From NCBI RefSeq assembly GCF_004798865.1, contig NW_025335641.1, positions 14,301,015 to 14,365,014 on the forward strand: DNA of 64,000 bases, given 5' to 3'. The translations under genes and the position numbers were made by a program. Position 1 is the stretch's first letter. Every line of letters starts with the position of its first letter. This stretch comes from Varanus komodoensis (lineage: Eukaryota > Chordata > Lepidosauria > Squamata > Varanidae). Below are positions 35,281-47,495 of the stretch, one piece after another. A model generated the notes under the pieces. It was given only the letters and a program-made list of their open reading frames with translations, made no database searches and had not been told where the DNA came from.

Positions 35281-36357
35281 TTCTTGCTCTGCTTCATTCC
35301 ATTTCATTCTACTAGTCTTGCCTCATCTTGTTTTGTTTCATTTTTAACCATTGTTGGTCTCCCATGTTGTCTGAACCCTGTTGTGGTATTCCGCCATGGT
35401 AAGTTTGGTCTTTAGAAACCATGATTACAAGCAAGAGTACTTTCCCAATGTGGTAACTTCTTCCTGTATCAAGTTGAAGGTCCAGTAATGCTAGGAATGT
35501 CACAAAGGCCTAAGGAAATCTGTAGCACAGGACAAGACTATGTGGTTCATAGAAGAATTTAGCAAAACACATTGCTGTGTCTTTAGGGGATTCAGGCATG
35601 ATTCAGGCCTGAAGAATGTTTGGTCTTCCTTACTGCTGCCTTCAGAAATCAGGCCTGCATTGCTTAGCTCATTTCAGAAGGAACTCTCAGCTTGCCAAGT
35701 AAAATATCCAGAATGTCTTACAGCACACAAACGGCAGTCACCAAAGGGGGAATCTCTGCACCTCACCTGCAACCTTCAGAGACATGGATTGGAAGCATGA
35801 AAATGTTACATATTAGAAGACCCTTGAACATTCCTAACTGTACTGATGGCATGCAGCAAACCTACTTGTAATATATTTGGTGGCATCCTTGTGGACCTTA
35901 ACTTGTGTTCTGTATGTGCATATCAATGACCACAGTAAAATTCATAGAAATATTCAAATATTGGGCAAGGAGGAATGTTAACCAAGGAAATATTTAAGAT
36001 TCCGGTGAGTACTGTCATTCAATTAATGCAAGTTACCAAGAGCCTTCTCAGTATGAGAGGATAGGTGGCTCAGGCTAGCTTTACTCTGATTCTTTCAAGC
36101 TCCTTTCTATACTTTCTGTCAGTGGAAAAAGCAAATATTTAGGTTAAGGCTAGGCACTCAATCCTAGCAGTGTTATTGAAATAAGAACGGATAAACCAGA
36201 AAGAGAGCTTTAGCATTAAGTAAAGAAAAAGTTCAAATCAGTCCCTTAGTATATAAAAAGCAGAATAAAAACCAAAGATATATCTTTAAAAACACTGTCA
36301 TCAGATGGCTCTAGACCTAAATTCAGACATTACAGTTGTGACATTGAGTTATTGCTT
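35281..36357. other. Unannotated DNA
   Basis: No gene recognised. The 86-codon frame at 35540-35800 has no recognised motif. Confidence 0.4.
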
Positions 36358-36764
36358 TGTGTGGTATTCTCCTTCATGGATCACTACCTTGTCATGGCAA
36401 AGGGGCTTGCGTAGCTCAATGAAGCTATGAGCTATGCCGTGCAGGGCCACCCAAGACGGACAGGTCATAGCAGAAAGCTCTAACAAAACATGATCCACTG
36501 GAGAAGGAAATGGCAGCCCACTCCAGTATCTTTGCCATGAAAACCCCGTGGACAGTACCAAAAGGCAAAAAGATATGATGCCGGAAGATAAGCCCCTCAG
36601 GTCAGAAGGTGTCCAACATGCTACTGGGGAAGAGTGGAGGGCTAGTACTAGTAGTGCCAGAAAGAATGAAGCGACTGGGTCAAAGCTGAAAGGACACTCA
36701 GTTGCTGATGTATCTGGTGGTGAAAGGAGAGTCTGATGCTGCAAAGATCTGTACTCCATAGGAA

Positions 36765-37502
36765 CCTGGAATGTAAGATCCATGAATCAAGGCAAGCTGG
36801 ATGTGGTCAAACAAGAGATGACAAGACAGGACATTGACAACTTAGGAATCAGTGAACTAAAATGGACAGGAATGGGTGATTAATTCAGATGACCATCAGG
36901 TATACTACTGTGGGCAGGAATCCCTCAGAAGAAATGGAGTAGCCTTCATAGTCAATAAAAGAGTAGGAAAAGCAGTACTGGGATACAATCTCCAAAATGA
37001 CAGAATGATCTCAGTTTGAATCCAAGGCAAACCATTCAGCATCACAGTAGTCCAAGTCTATGCCCCAACCACTGGTGCTGAAGAAACTGAAGTTGACCAG
37101 TTCTATGAAGGCCTACAACACCTTCTAGAATTAACACCAAAAAATGATGTCCTTATCATCATGGGGAATTGGAATGCTAAAGTAGGAAGCCAAAAGATAA
37201 CCAGAATAACAGGCAAGCATGGCCTTGGAGTACAACATGAAGCAGGGCACAGGCTGGTAGATTTTTGTCAAGAGAATACGATGGTCATAGCAAACACACT
37301 TTTCCAACAACCCAAGAGACGACTCTACACATGGACATCACCAGACGGTCAACACAGAAATCAGATTGACTATGTGCTCTGCAGCCAAAGATGGAGAAGC
37401 TCTATACAGTCAGTAAAAACTAGACCAGGAACTGACTGTGGCTCAGATCATGAACTTCTTGTTGCAAAATTTAGGCTTAAATTGAAGAAAGTAGGGAAAG
37501 CA
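36765..37502 (+). pseudogene. BovB endonuclease domain
   Basis: Starts at the 'IGTWNVRSMNQGKLDVVKQE' block, then 'LGISELKWTGMGD' with the metal-binding glutamate. A small indel near 36882 and a TGA near 37018 break the frame. The open part (37161-37526) gives 'MGNWNAKVGSQ', where other BovB have 'GDWNAKVGSQ': the catalytic aspartate is N here. It continues with 'LYTWTSPDGQHRNQIDYVLC' and 'DCGSDHELLVAKFRLKLKK', with the SDH intact. A frameshift near 37503 separates this from the RT frame. Confidence 0.9.
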
Positions 37503-37555
37503 CTAGGCCACTCAGGTATGACCTAAATCATATCCCTGATAAATATACAGTAGAG

Positions 37556-38941
37556 GTGACAAATAGATTTAAGGAATTAGATCTGATAGACAGAGTGCCT
37601 GAAGATCTATGGATGGAGGTTCACAACATTGAACAAGAGGTAGCAACTAAAACCATCCCAAAGAAAAAGAAATGCAAGAAAGCAAAATGGCTGTCTGAGG
37701 AAGCTTTACAAATAGATGAGGAAAGAAGGGAAGCAAAAGGCAAGGGAGAAAAGGAAAGATACACCCAACTGAATGCAGAATTCCAGAGAAGAGATAAGAA
37801 TGCCTTCTTAAATGAACAGTGCAAAGAAATAGAAGAAAACAATAGAATGGGGAGGACCAGAGATCTCTTCAAGAAAATTGGAGATATGAAGGGAACATTT
37901 CAGGCAAAGATGGGCATGATAAAGGACCAAACTGGCAGGGACTTAACAGAGGCAGAAGAGATTAAGAAGAGACGGCAAGATCACACAAAAGAACTATACA
38001 AGAAAGAGCTTAATGTCTCTGATTACCACGATGGGGTGGTCACTGACCTTGAGCCAGACATCCTGGAATGTGAAGTCAAATGGGCCTTAGGAAGTCTGAG
38101 CAACAAGAAAGCTAGTGGAGGAGACAGTAATCCAGCTGAGCTATTCAAAATCTTAAAAGACAATGCAGTAAAAGTGCTACATTCAATATGCCAGCAAATT
38201 TGGAAAACTCAACAGTGGCCACAGGATTGGAAAAGGTCAGTTTACATTCCCATCCCAAAGAAGGGCAATGCCAAAGAATGTTCAAACTACTGCACCATTG
38301 CACTCATTTCACATGCTAGCAAAGTGATGCTCAGAATCCTGCAAGCTAGGCTCCAGCAGTATGTGGACCAAGAACTACCAGAAGTACAGGCAGGATTTCG
38401 AAGAGGAAGAGGAAGCAGAGATCAAATTGCCAACATACACTGGATCATGGAGAAAGCTAGGGAGTTCCAGAAAAACATCTACTTCTGCTTGATTGACTAC
38501 GCTAAAGCCTTTTATTGTGTGGATCACAACAAATTGTGGCAAGTTCTTAAAGAGATGCGAGTACCTGACCATCTGATTTGTCTCTTGAGAAACCTATATG
38601 TGGGTCAAGACGCAACAGTTAGAGCTGGGCACGGAACCGCTGATTGGATCAAAATTGAGAAAGGAGTTCGGCAAGGCTGTATACTGTCGCCCTGCCTATT
38701 TAACTTATATGCAGAGCACATCATGAGAAAGGCAGGGCTAGATGAATCATCAGCTGGAATTAAGATTGCTAGGAGAAATATCAACAATCTCAGATATGCA
38801 GATGATAGCACTCTCATGGCAGAAAGTGAAGAGGAACTAAAGAGCCTCTTGATGCGGGTGAAGAAGGAGAGTGCAAAAGTTGGCTTGAAACTCAACATTA
38901 AGAAAACTAAGATGATGGCATCCTGTCCTATCACTTCCTAG
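37556..38941 (+). pseudogene. BovB reverse transcriptase
   Basis: A 461-residue open frame covering the linker and RT of the RTE-clade polymerase that copies LINE RNA at the nicked target. Blocks seen: 'NRFKELDLIDRVPEDLW' at the start, 'WKRSVYIPIPKKGNAKECSN', 'VQAGFRRGRGSRDQIANI', 'CLIDYAKAFYCVDHNKLW', 'GVRQGCILSPCLFNLYAEHI', and 'NNLRYADDSTLMAESEEEL' with the YADD core. The first catalytic aspartate appears as Y: 'AKAFYCVD' instead of 'AKAFDCVD'. The frame ends at a TAG (38939-38941) at the place where the other copy encodes W in 'TSWQIDG'. The ATG at 37556 is not the original start. Confidence 0.92.
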
Positions 38942-39470
38942 CAGATAGATGGGGAAGAAATGGAGGTAGTGACAGATTTTATTTTCCTTGGCTCCAAGTT
39001 CACCACGGATGGGGACTGCAGCCAAGAAATTACAAGACGCTTGCTCCTGGGGAGGAAAGCTATGGCAAATCTAGACAGCATACTAAAAAGCAGAGACATC
39101 ACCCTGCCAACAAAAGTGGGTATAGTCAAGGCTATGGTTTTCCCAGTTGCAATGTATGGCTGTGAAAGTTGGACCATAAGGAAGGCTGAGCACCGAAGAA
39201 TTAAGGCCTTTGAATTGTGGTGCTGGCGGAGACTCCTGCGAGTCCCTTGGACAGCAAGGTCATCAAAATGGTCAGTCCTAGAGGAGATCAACCCTGACTG
39301 CTCTTTAGAAGGCCAGATACTGAAGATGAATCTCAAATACTTTGGCCACCTAATGAGAAGGAAGGACTCCCTGGAGAAGAGCCTAACGCTGGGAACAATA
39401 GATGGCAAAAGAAGAAGGGGACAGCAGAGAATGAGGTGGCTTAGATGGAGTCACTGAAGCAGTTGGCGTG
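38942..39470 (+). pseudogene. BovB ORF C-terminal region
   Basis: After the TAG the same polypeptide continues in 38942-39457: 'FIFLGSKFTTDGDCSQEIT', 'SRDITLPTKVGIVKAMVFP', 'MYGCESWTIRKAEHRRIKAF', 'ELWCWRRLLRVPWTARSSK' and 'KYFGHLMRRKDSLEKSLTL'. It ends with a one-base insertion in 'RWLDG' (about 39439) that changes the frame. The domain is typical of RTE elements downstream of the RT and includes the W-C-W-R-R-L block. Confidence 0.9.
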
Positions 39471-39617
39471 AGCTTAAGTGGACTCCGGGGGACGGTGGAG
39501 GACAGGAAGGCCTGGAGGAATTTTGTATATGGGGTCGCGATGGGTCGGACATGACTTCACGACTAACAACAACAACAATGTGTGGTATCCCCATACTGCA
39601 TTGTAGCTTCTGTAAAG

Positions 39618-39805
39618 GTTTATTTATTTATGTAGAATTTTTGTATGCCGTCCCATTCACATGAGCCTCGGGATGACTTATATACAATAAATAAAACCAA
39701 TACAAATAGTACACATAAAATCCAGATTCACCCTGGCTGCGAATTGAAAGCCTATAGATGATATTAAAAATTGTTAAAATATTGTTTAAATAAAAAGGTC
39801 AAATA
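39618..39805 (-). repeat. L2 LINE 3' end (diverged)
   Basis: TTTATTTATTTATG then TTTTTGTATGCCGTCCCATT, GAGCCTCGGGATGACTTATA and an AT-rich stretch ending AATAAAAAGGTC follow the L2 3' end at 28.0 kb in order, with more changes. Confidence 0.75.
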
Positions 39806-41490
39806 ATAAAATAGAAATAATAAATCAAGCAAATTATTCTTGCCATCCTAAAGTCAATAATGCTCACCCACCATTCCTCCAGGTGTATGGTTGCAGCTTA
39901 AAGAAATGGAGAAGACATTATTATTGATCAGGAATAAAGTTAATGTGAAAAGGAGCTGCCCAGTGCTTTGAAATCACAATTGATACCTGCATGGGACACA
40001 ACTGGACAAGGCAAGGTGTCCTGACCAAGTGGCAGAGTGTTCAGCACCTGTGATACCAAAAATACCTCCAATTTTTGAAGTCCTAAAGCACAACTAGGTA
40101 TGTCAGAAAAATATGCAATGGATCAAATTAGTTTGAATTTCACAAAATCTTACCTGCAGATTGCATGGTGGACAAGCTTTTCCCAAGTCATGCAGATTCA
40201 GCAGACTTGCCGACTATGTTTTAAAATGTAATTTTATGTATATTTAGTCATAAAATATGAAAGAATCTGCAAATTTGCTTATGAGTGCATAAAATACAAC
40301 TCTGTCAATGAGCGGATGATGAAATGAATGCCACTGGACAATTGCCTAATGCAGCTACCTTTTCAAATCTGTCTAAATCATTATCATGGTGAACTGATTA
40401 ATTAAAGTGAGTTAGGAAGGTTATGGAACAATTTGAGAAGGCCTTAAAACTCAAAGGAATTCATAAATGCACTCCAGGAATTTCCTAACTCAGTTCTGTG
40501 GAATAAAAGGCTTTGACAGTTTCCTCCTAAGAGGGGTCACTCTTAGAACAAAGAGTGCAGAAAATAATTAAAGTCAATTGTAGTTGACAAGTCATAGGTA
40601 TAGCCTTTGGGAAGCAGCTATGTATATGCCCTTCAAGATGAAGGCTCAGATTCAAACTGTAGCCATAAAATCTTGAGCTAATGTGACTAGGGGCTTGATA
40701 AGTGGGTCTCCCATGCAGACCAATCCTTCCTGCACTTTTAACACAGCTGAGATTTGTCTGGCTTTTCCAAGTGGTTTGTTACAACGAATTCACAAACAAG
40801 ACTGCTCCCTCCTTATGACTTAAGCTGCACTCCTGAACATGAAGTTGACATTTCAGACACTTGCATTGGTAAGATAAGGAACTACCTGAACAAAAGAGGT
40901 TATTCCAAACAAACCAAGAAACAGAAAGGTAGAGCAGCATGGGATTTGGCCTGAGAATATTATGATGCTTGGCATTTAGGGATGTTGGAAACTTACGCAA
41001 AGGATTCAAATTAGTTTGAATTTGTATTAACCAGATTTTGCAGCAGATCAATTTTTTCATAGTCATGAAGATTTTGTGGATCGGTGGACCAGTTTTCTTC
41101 CTTTTGGGCAGAATGGCCCACTAATGCAAATTAAAATGAGTGGCTGTTTAAAAACAAATCCAATTATGTAACTGAGGGGACTATGGAACAAAACTCACCT
41201 GACCATCTGGGATTTCACAAAGTCTGAAGAGAGTTCAAGCATTAAAGAAACACCACTGGTAACTGATGACCTAGAATCTACTTCACAAAAGGCTCCTGAA
41301 CCCTGAAATAATTGGCTGAGAAGGGAGTTCATGTTAGGAAAAAAATGCAGATCAGTATCTGCTAGGTGGCTATAAGTACAGAAGCTTTTCAGGAATTCCT
41401 TTATCCCATCCCAAAATATGTGGAGAGGCTCACAGGGAACTGATAGGATAATTATACATCCTGTTATGGGTAAATGCAAATACCATTACA
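39806..41490. other. Unannotated DNA
   Basis: No gene recognised. The paired opposite frames at 40754-40954 and 40779-41066 are not supported by motifs. Confidence 0.4.
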
Positions 41491-41738
41491 ACAGCCAGTG
41501 TGGTGTAGTGGTTAAGAGCATGGGACTGGGACTCAGACAACCTGGGTTTGAGTCCCCGCTCAGCCGTGGAGCCAACTGGGTGACTTTGGGCCAGTCACAG
41601 ACTCTCAGCCCAACCTACCTCACAGGGTTGTTGTTGTGGGGATAAGATGGAGGAGGAGAATGATGTAAGCTGCCTTGAGGCCTTTGTAGGAAAAAGGCAG
41701 GAAATAAATCGAAAAATAAATAAATAAATAAATAAAAT
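41491..41738 (+). repeat. tRNA-derived SINE with L2-like tail (well preserved)
   Basis: About 245 bp. A box A-like TGGTGTAGTGGTTAAGAG (41501-41518) and a box B-like GGTTTGAGTCC (41545-41555) mark a tRNA-derived head with an internal Pol III promoter. The middle has GGGCCAGTCACAGACTCTCA and CTCACAGGGTTGTTGTTGTG. The 3' end (AGCTGCCTTGAGG, GGCAGGAAATAAATC and an AAATAAATA tail) resembles the L2 3' end, which would let L2 enzymes copy it. It is the best-preserved SINE in the window. No clear target duplication was found. Confidence 0.85.
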
Positions 41739-44700
41739 GTTTGCCAATCCCAGACACCATGTGGGCAGGGCTTACAGGTTTCTGTTGCCATTGCGCCACC
41801 TGTTTTGGAATAGGGTTGATAGAAGAGCCTGAAGCCTAATCTGGAGAATATGTACTCCTAAATTATTCCTTTCCTGAAGTGTACAGAGGGGTCCTAACAT
41901 TGTGTTTTTGGCAGTGCAATAGTCTTAGCATGTAAGAACTGGACCAGCACAACCAAATCAAACCAAACCAGGTCCATTTTCAATACAACTCACAAACAGC
42001 TCAAGTAACCACACATACAGAAAATGGAACCTGCTTAACAGTGTCATCCTGACTTATGTTATAAAGAAATTATTTCAAAGAAAATCATGAACCATAAGAG
42101 TATGTTTTTTTTCTTTCAAATTGTATAAATATCATGGTTGGCTAACCATTCTGCCAGATTAGGCCTTTCAATTTTATGCACACTTCCTTGGAAATGAACC
42201 CTTGGAAGAATATGTTGGTATTCTTCAGATTGCACTGAATCATGAAAACAAAAATAATGCAAAGCCACCTTGTAGCTTGGATGTTAGGGGCTGGGTGGGG
42301 GCAGGTTGAACTCTTCAAAATCACTGGGTGACTTTGAGCATATCTCCATGCATAACTGACCTCACAGCATTGTTGCAAGGATACACTTGGGAAGCAGCTT
42401 TCACTTCCCCTAACTCCTTGAAGAAAGGTCAAGCTAGTAATAACAATGACAATGTCTACAGCAAGAACTGAGGCTAAGACATGGAAATTAATTGGAATTG
42501 GCCACATAATTTACTTGGCTTAATTTAAAGGAAGGATCTAGTCATTGGAAAGCCCACTTATTAGCCAATGTGCCGAACCCAGTCTGAATGTTGGGGAAAG
42601 CTCATGAGATCAGGCCAACCAAAGTATGTGCTAGTACCATAGAATGCAATTGCAAATTTGGGGCAGGATGAGCCCTGAAATAATCCTTCCTAGACCAGCT
42701 GAGACATCCTCTGCTGAGGACAGGAGCTAACGCACACTTACCCTGGCTATGGATCTGCCCAATATTTCCAGAACATAGTATAAAGTATAGCTATACTAGA
42801 GAGAGAGAGAGAATATAACACAAAAATGGCAATAGAATGAGAAAGACAACCTTGTCCCAACTGCACTTAAACCAGTAATTAATTGTACATAAAATTCCTT
42901 TCCAAATCTGACAAACCACTCTGCAAAGCAAGGTAATTTCATAAGACAAGGGTGAACAGGAGGAAAGTCAGCAAAAGAAATGCTGACGCCTGGGCCAGAA
43001 ACCCCATGAATAGCCCAGGAGCAGGACAAAGAGATGTTTCTTCTCCAGGTGCTTTCATGAATCGTTCTCCTAAGATATTAACCAGCACAGCTGATTGGCC
43101 AGCAAGGTGAGTTTGGACTGTAATGGAGCTGGACTGTAATAGAGCTTTTCCCAACCCTGAAAACATTCTGCCTTCCTGGCAAATCAATAGTTTTGATTTG
43201 CCAGAAGTTCTTGCATTCTGCTTTGGTCAAACAAAGACAAAGACTTGCTGCTTTGGTAACAATAGATGCTTAAAAAAACTTGATCATATTAACCATAGCA
43301 AAATAAATCTTCAGTTATCAGAGCTTTGGACTTTAAAGGACAAAAACACTTTGCAAGCACTTCTGACCTATAGTAGCTGTACATATGCAACAGGTCTGCC
43401 TTCATTACCTACATATTTTTAAAAGCTTCAAACCATGGATCAGCCTATTTTGAATTATGTTTTCTATAGGCACTAGATTATGTTCCCATAGGGACCACAG
43501 CTACCTCTGGATTTGGTCTCTAATAATAAAACAATGTAGGGATAAATGTCATATTTTCAGTCATTCCAGGACTCTGTTATTTCAAAAATCATTTGAAATC
43601 CAAGGGTTTTTGTGTGTGTCTGAGTAATGGTTTAAGAAGAGTCTTTAAATATTAAACATGCCAGGAAAAAAAATCAATGGATTAACTCAGACCTAGATTC
43701 ATAATCTTAATGCAAAATGTTTAGAGCTCAGTGTTTTATATTTTTTTCCTGTAGTGCAGTTAGCACTAGCTTTCCAGAGGGTGCCTTGCATTTTAAAACA
43801 GAGTCAGTTTCATTACTCTAGATGTTTCTTCACTCATGAAAAAAAGTCACTCAGATATATATCTTTATTTTAATTTCCCAGATAGCAAACCCCCAGTGGG
43901 ATAATCTCTTAGCAATCCATATGTGAAGGCAGTTTTTCAGCTCAGCAAATCCCCAAGTTGTTTGATTTGATCTCCGAACAATTTAATTGAAACAACGGAA
44001 AGCCATAAAGTATTGTCCTTACACACATGCTCTTTAAGGTTAATGAAAGATAGTTTAAAAATAATGAAAACAGCTTTATGGCCAATAGGTGAATCCATAC
44101 TCATATTCAATAAATCCAGGATTTTCTGTCTTCGAACAGCATATTAAACGTCATCTCAGGAACTGGTTATCATTGTGTCTATCAAAAGACAATGAACTGT
44201 GTTGGAACTGAATGTACCAAAGGCAGACTTAAAGGCAATGTACAAAGCAGAATTCTTGGTAAATGATTTGGAATTACCACTCAAGAAATTTGCTTGAAGG
44301 GCAGTATTGATAAAAGCACAGAAATAAAATACTTGTATTCCAATATAGCAAATGTTGTGTTTGCACCTTCCCCGTTAGGGAACTATGTGCATAAACTTGG
44401 CTTTTATTTTTATTTATTTTATTTTAATTAATTTTATTTTATTTTCCCTATGCACTCAGAAATAAAAAGGAGAGTTGATGTTCTCAGGTTTGAATCAATC
44501 TCAACTTCGCTGCTGATTTTCAGAGGAATTAGATAATTTTTATCTAATAAATGCTAAATTCCCTTTTCACTCTGAAATCTCACCTAACCATTTAGCCACA
44601 TTGTCTAAAACACTGGATGTCACATTACTGCGTGACACAAGCCCAGCTGAGGGGGACCCAGTCTGGCAGCTACTGCAAGCACTGATGCTGATTTACTTGT

Positions 44701-45084
44701 AGCATCCTCTGACGCTGACTTGAAGGATTCCTTGGGTGGTTTGCTTTAGGTGGGTGTTTTTGCTTTGAGTGACCTCAAGGAGGTTCTGGTATCTCTCCTT
44801 TCTGCAGCTCATGCCTCTGGAAATTCCCTTTACCATTGCCACTGGATGGTACAGAACACAGGCCGATATTTCCTTAAGGCCTACTCCACCCTTTATATGC
44901 ACTGGTCCCACTTGTTGTGATCTATGTATTTTAGAGCTGTGAGTCTATTAACATAGGATTAACATTGGCAGGCTTACGTGAAATGGCCATGGATCTCATC
45001 TTTCCTTTTCTTCTCAAACCACAGAAGGCTGCTTTTCATGCACCCATGACATGATACTCAGACAACAGGATGGAGTGGGATTAC
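41739..45084. other. Unannotated DNA
   Basis: Over 3 kb with no supported gene. A short GA run (about 42799-42813) and an AT-rich stretch (44401-44449, TTTTATTTTATT) are the simple tracts. The frames at 42142-42507 and 43123-43422 have no motif. Confidence 0.4.
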
Positions 45085-45500
45085 ATTTCATCTATTTATT
45101 CATTTTCTATACAGCCCAACAGCTGAAGCTTTCTGGGTGGTTCACAACAGAACATTAAAATACATATTAAAAATGGTACCATTTTAAAACAAATTAAAAT
45201 AATTGTAAATTAAAATGCAAAATTAGGACAGATTTTATAAACCACTTGAAGAAAATCTTAAAACCTGTTTAACAGCTAGCAGATTCCAGTAGACTACTTG
45301 CATGCTCTGCAGCAGAGGACAAACTTTTCCTGGCACTGTGAAAAGATAGTAAAGTTGATGCCAGGTGGACTCCAGTGGGAGCTTGTTCCATAACTGGGGG
45401 GTCACCACTGAAAAGCCCCTTTTCCTTGTCACCACCATGTGAACCTCCCTTGGAGATGGCAGGCAGAGGTAGGCCCCAAAACTTGATCATACTGTCCAGG
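45085..45500 (-). repeat. L2 LINE 3' region (old)
   Basis: The order TATTTATTCATTTTCTATAC, GCCCAACAGCTGAAGCTTTC, a long AT-rich part ending AAATTAAAAT, then CCAGTGGGAGCTTGTTCCAT matches a minus-strand L2 3' end with its last ORF2 codons ('NKLPLESTW'-like on the coding strand). The copy is more diverged and longer than the others. Confidence 0.6.
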
Positions 45501-45728
45501 TAGAGGAAGGTTCAGAGAGATGAGTGCAAAATTTTCTATTCTCCATTATTTAGCAAGTTTGTCCCACATCCCAATTTGCAATGCACTTAACTCATACTAT
45601 TTAACATGGATATTTAATAGTATTTCAGATAGGCTGATGAAATTACTAGTCCTGTGACTTTTTGTTATTCATATCCGTCACTAGTTATTTAAGATAAATT
45701 TATCTCAAACAGACTGAGTCATAAGACC

Positions 45729-45808
45729 ACTAACAACAAGCCATCCTGAGATGTTATACATGAAGGACGGCATATAAATGTTTTAAATAAATAAATAAAA
45801 TAAAAACA
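45729..45808 (+). repeat. L2-like 3' tail
   Basis: AAGCCATCCTGAGATGTTAT, GGACGGCATATAAATG and a TAAATAAATAAAATAAAA tail follow the L2/SINE terminal consensus on the plus strand. Confidence 0.6.
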
Positions 45809-47493
45809 TAAAATCATGATAAAACAAACTGACACATCACCCAGCTAAAGTTGAGCAAAGTTAGGTGTAGTGATGCACTTTTTTTTTTTTTTGGTTTAAT
45901 TCATTCACTGGGAAGCTTGTTTTCTATTTTCTGTTAATAAAACCAATTGGGAATGGATGGATCATTCTTTTTCAGTTTCTCTTTTGCCCAATCTTATGGC
46001 TTTTCCATCCAATTTCTATATCTGTCTTATTTTAATGTTTCCATGTCTCCATGAATATTTTGTGTGCATTTTCCCCAGCATACACATTTTGTAAACAATT
46101 TCCCCTAATATAAATCATTGGATATTTATTTTTACTAATATATGCATGTTGGTGCATACATCAGTTTTTGTACATATGTTTTGCTAAAAAAGATGCACTG
46201 ACAAATTTGGGAAATATTTAAATTTCATTAGAATGTTCCAGTGTATGATTATAATTTACCTTAACAAGGTTGAATTAACTGAATTATTTTTTAAATGTAA
46301 CTTCTGTAAATGTCTGATCAATTTCTCATCCATTATGTTCTTGTTTAAAAAAAATTCTCACATTAGTCAATGCAGTTAAATTCTGCTACCGTTTCTAAGT
46401 ATCTTCATAGTACCTCAACGCCAACAAAATGTCTGTTGCCTGGGATAGAATGGGCTTAATTGGGAAAATTAGAATTAAATTACATGGTCTTTCTTCTTCT
46501 GAAAGGGATAAAGGGAAATGCTTCCTATCTTCATTTTAGCTAGGATGAAAATTCTGGGGACTCCAAATTCTGTGACTCTACCCTTACCCCCAACCTCCCT
46601 GTAAAATTCTGCACAATGTGATACTCAGAGGGAAATATGGAGGGTTGGGAAAATATGTGCTTCCCCATCAGAGACTTTTTCAAGAATGTTTGCAGAAAAT
46701 AAGTGGCAAATAAATTTGCAAAAAATAAATAAATTATTGTCTGATCAAAGTGGCATTTCCAGTAAAGAATAACACAACCTGAATACCCCAGTAGAGCAGG
46801 GGCATGAAACCTTTGACCCATGATACGAATCCTACTCCTCTGGGGTCCTGATCTGACTCTGGGGTTCCCCAGACCGCTATGGCCTTTTCCTCCAATTCCA
46901 GCCACCTGTTCTGAATACCAGTTGTCTACACTTGTTTCATGGTGTTCTGGCTTCCCTTATTCTAACAATGCCTCTTCTAAAGCTTAATTACCATCAGTAA
47001 GATTTTAGCCCTGCTCCTTTGCATTTGGCCTCTCCTACCTCTGGACTATGACCCCATGTCTTCAGGAGCTTTTCTTAAGTTTAATTCAGCTTCCAGGCTG
47101 AAAGAGATTCCTCAGTCCTATAGTGAAGAGTAAAACATTGTAATTCGCATCAGACTTTTGGAGCAAATCTCTCCTGCACCTTTTTTATCTTGGAAGTGGT
47201 AACTACCTTGAATCTAAACCTGTCTTCTCCTTTGGGTCCATTCTTACACAGGTTTTTCTAATACTACAAGATGTTACCCATGCTGCTTTCGGCTTATTTG
47301 GTATTTCTCATGCTCATCTGATGCTTTTCAATATTTACTCCCCTATTTCTTGTTCTCTTGTATTGCCTTCCTACATCTCATTTGCTTTCTTGCTTTTCTG
47401 ATCTTCAGCATCCCATATTCTCATTAATCAAACCAAATTATTACTGATTCCACTCTGGAAGTTATGTAAGTGTCTTGTTTGACTGCTTTGTAA
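45809..47493. other. Unannotated DNA
   Basis: No gene recognised. The stretch about 46040-46215 is AT-rich with repeated TATGCAT/TGCATA words like 56.3-56.6 kb. A CAGGGGCATGAAACC segment near 46798 recalls a hAT end, but no partner was found. Confidence 0.4.
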
Positions 47494-47495
47494 TA

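Larger units (their letters stand above)
36368..39578 (+). repeat. BovB (RTE) LINE, full length, inactivated
   Basis: A 3211-bp element bounded by the 10-bp direct repeat TGTGTGGTAT (36358-36367 and 39579-39588). It has a 5' UTR (36368-36765), endonuclease, reverse transcriptase, C-terminal region, the 3' UTR with GGGTCGCGATGGGTCGGACA and an AACAACAACAA tail. The 3' end matches the BovB terminus used by Sauria SINEs. BovB is known to have moved horizontally between squamates and ruminants, probably by ticks. The coding region has about five breaks. Length and order agree with an intact BovB of about 3.2 kb. Confidence 0.95.

Noticed and set aside
35123-35415. Open frames with repeated 'ARLGS'-like units
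   Set aside because: Translations of the GGCTC pentanucleotide array, not a repeat protein.
41501-41560. tRNA gene
   Set aside because: Box A and box B are present but the cloverleaf is not, and the sequence continues as a SINE.
46796-46880. Possible hAT end, CAGGGGCATGAAACC
   Set aside because: Only one end is visible, and the similarity is short.
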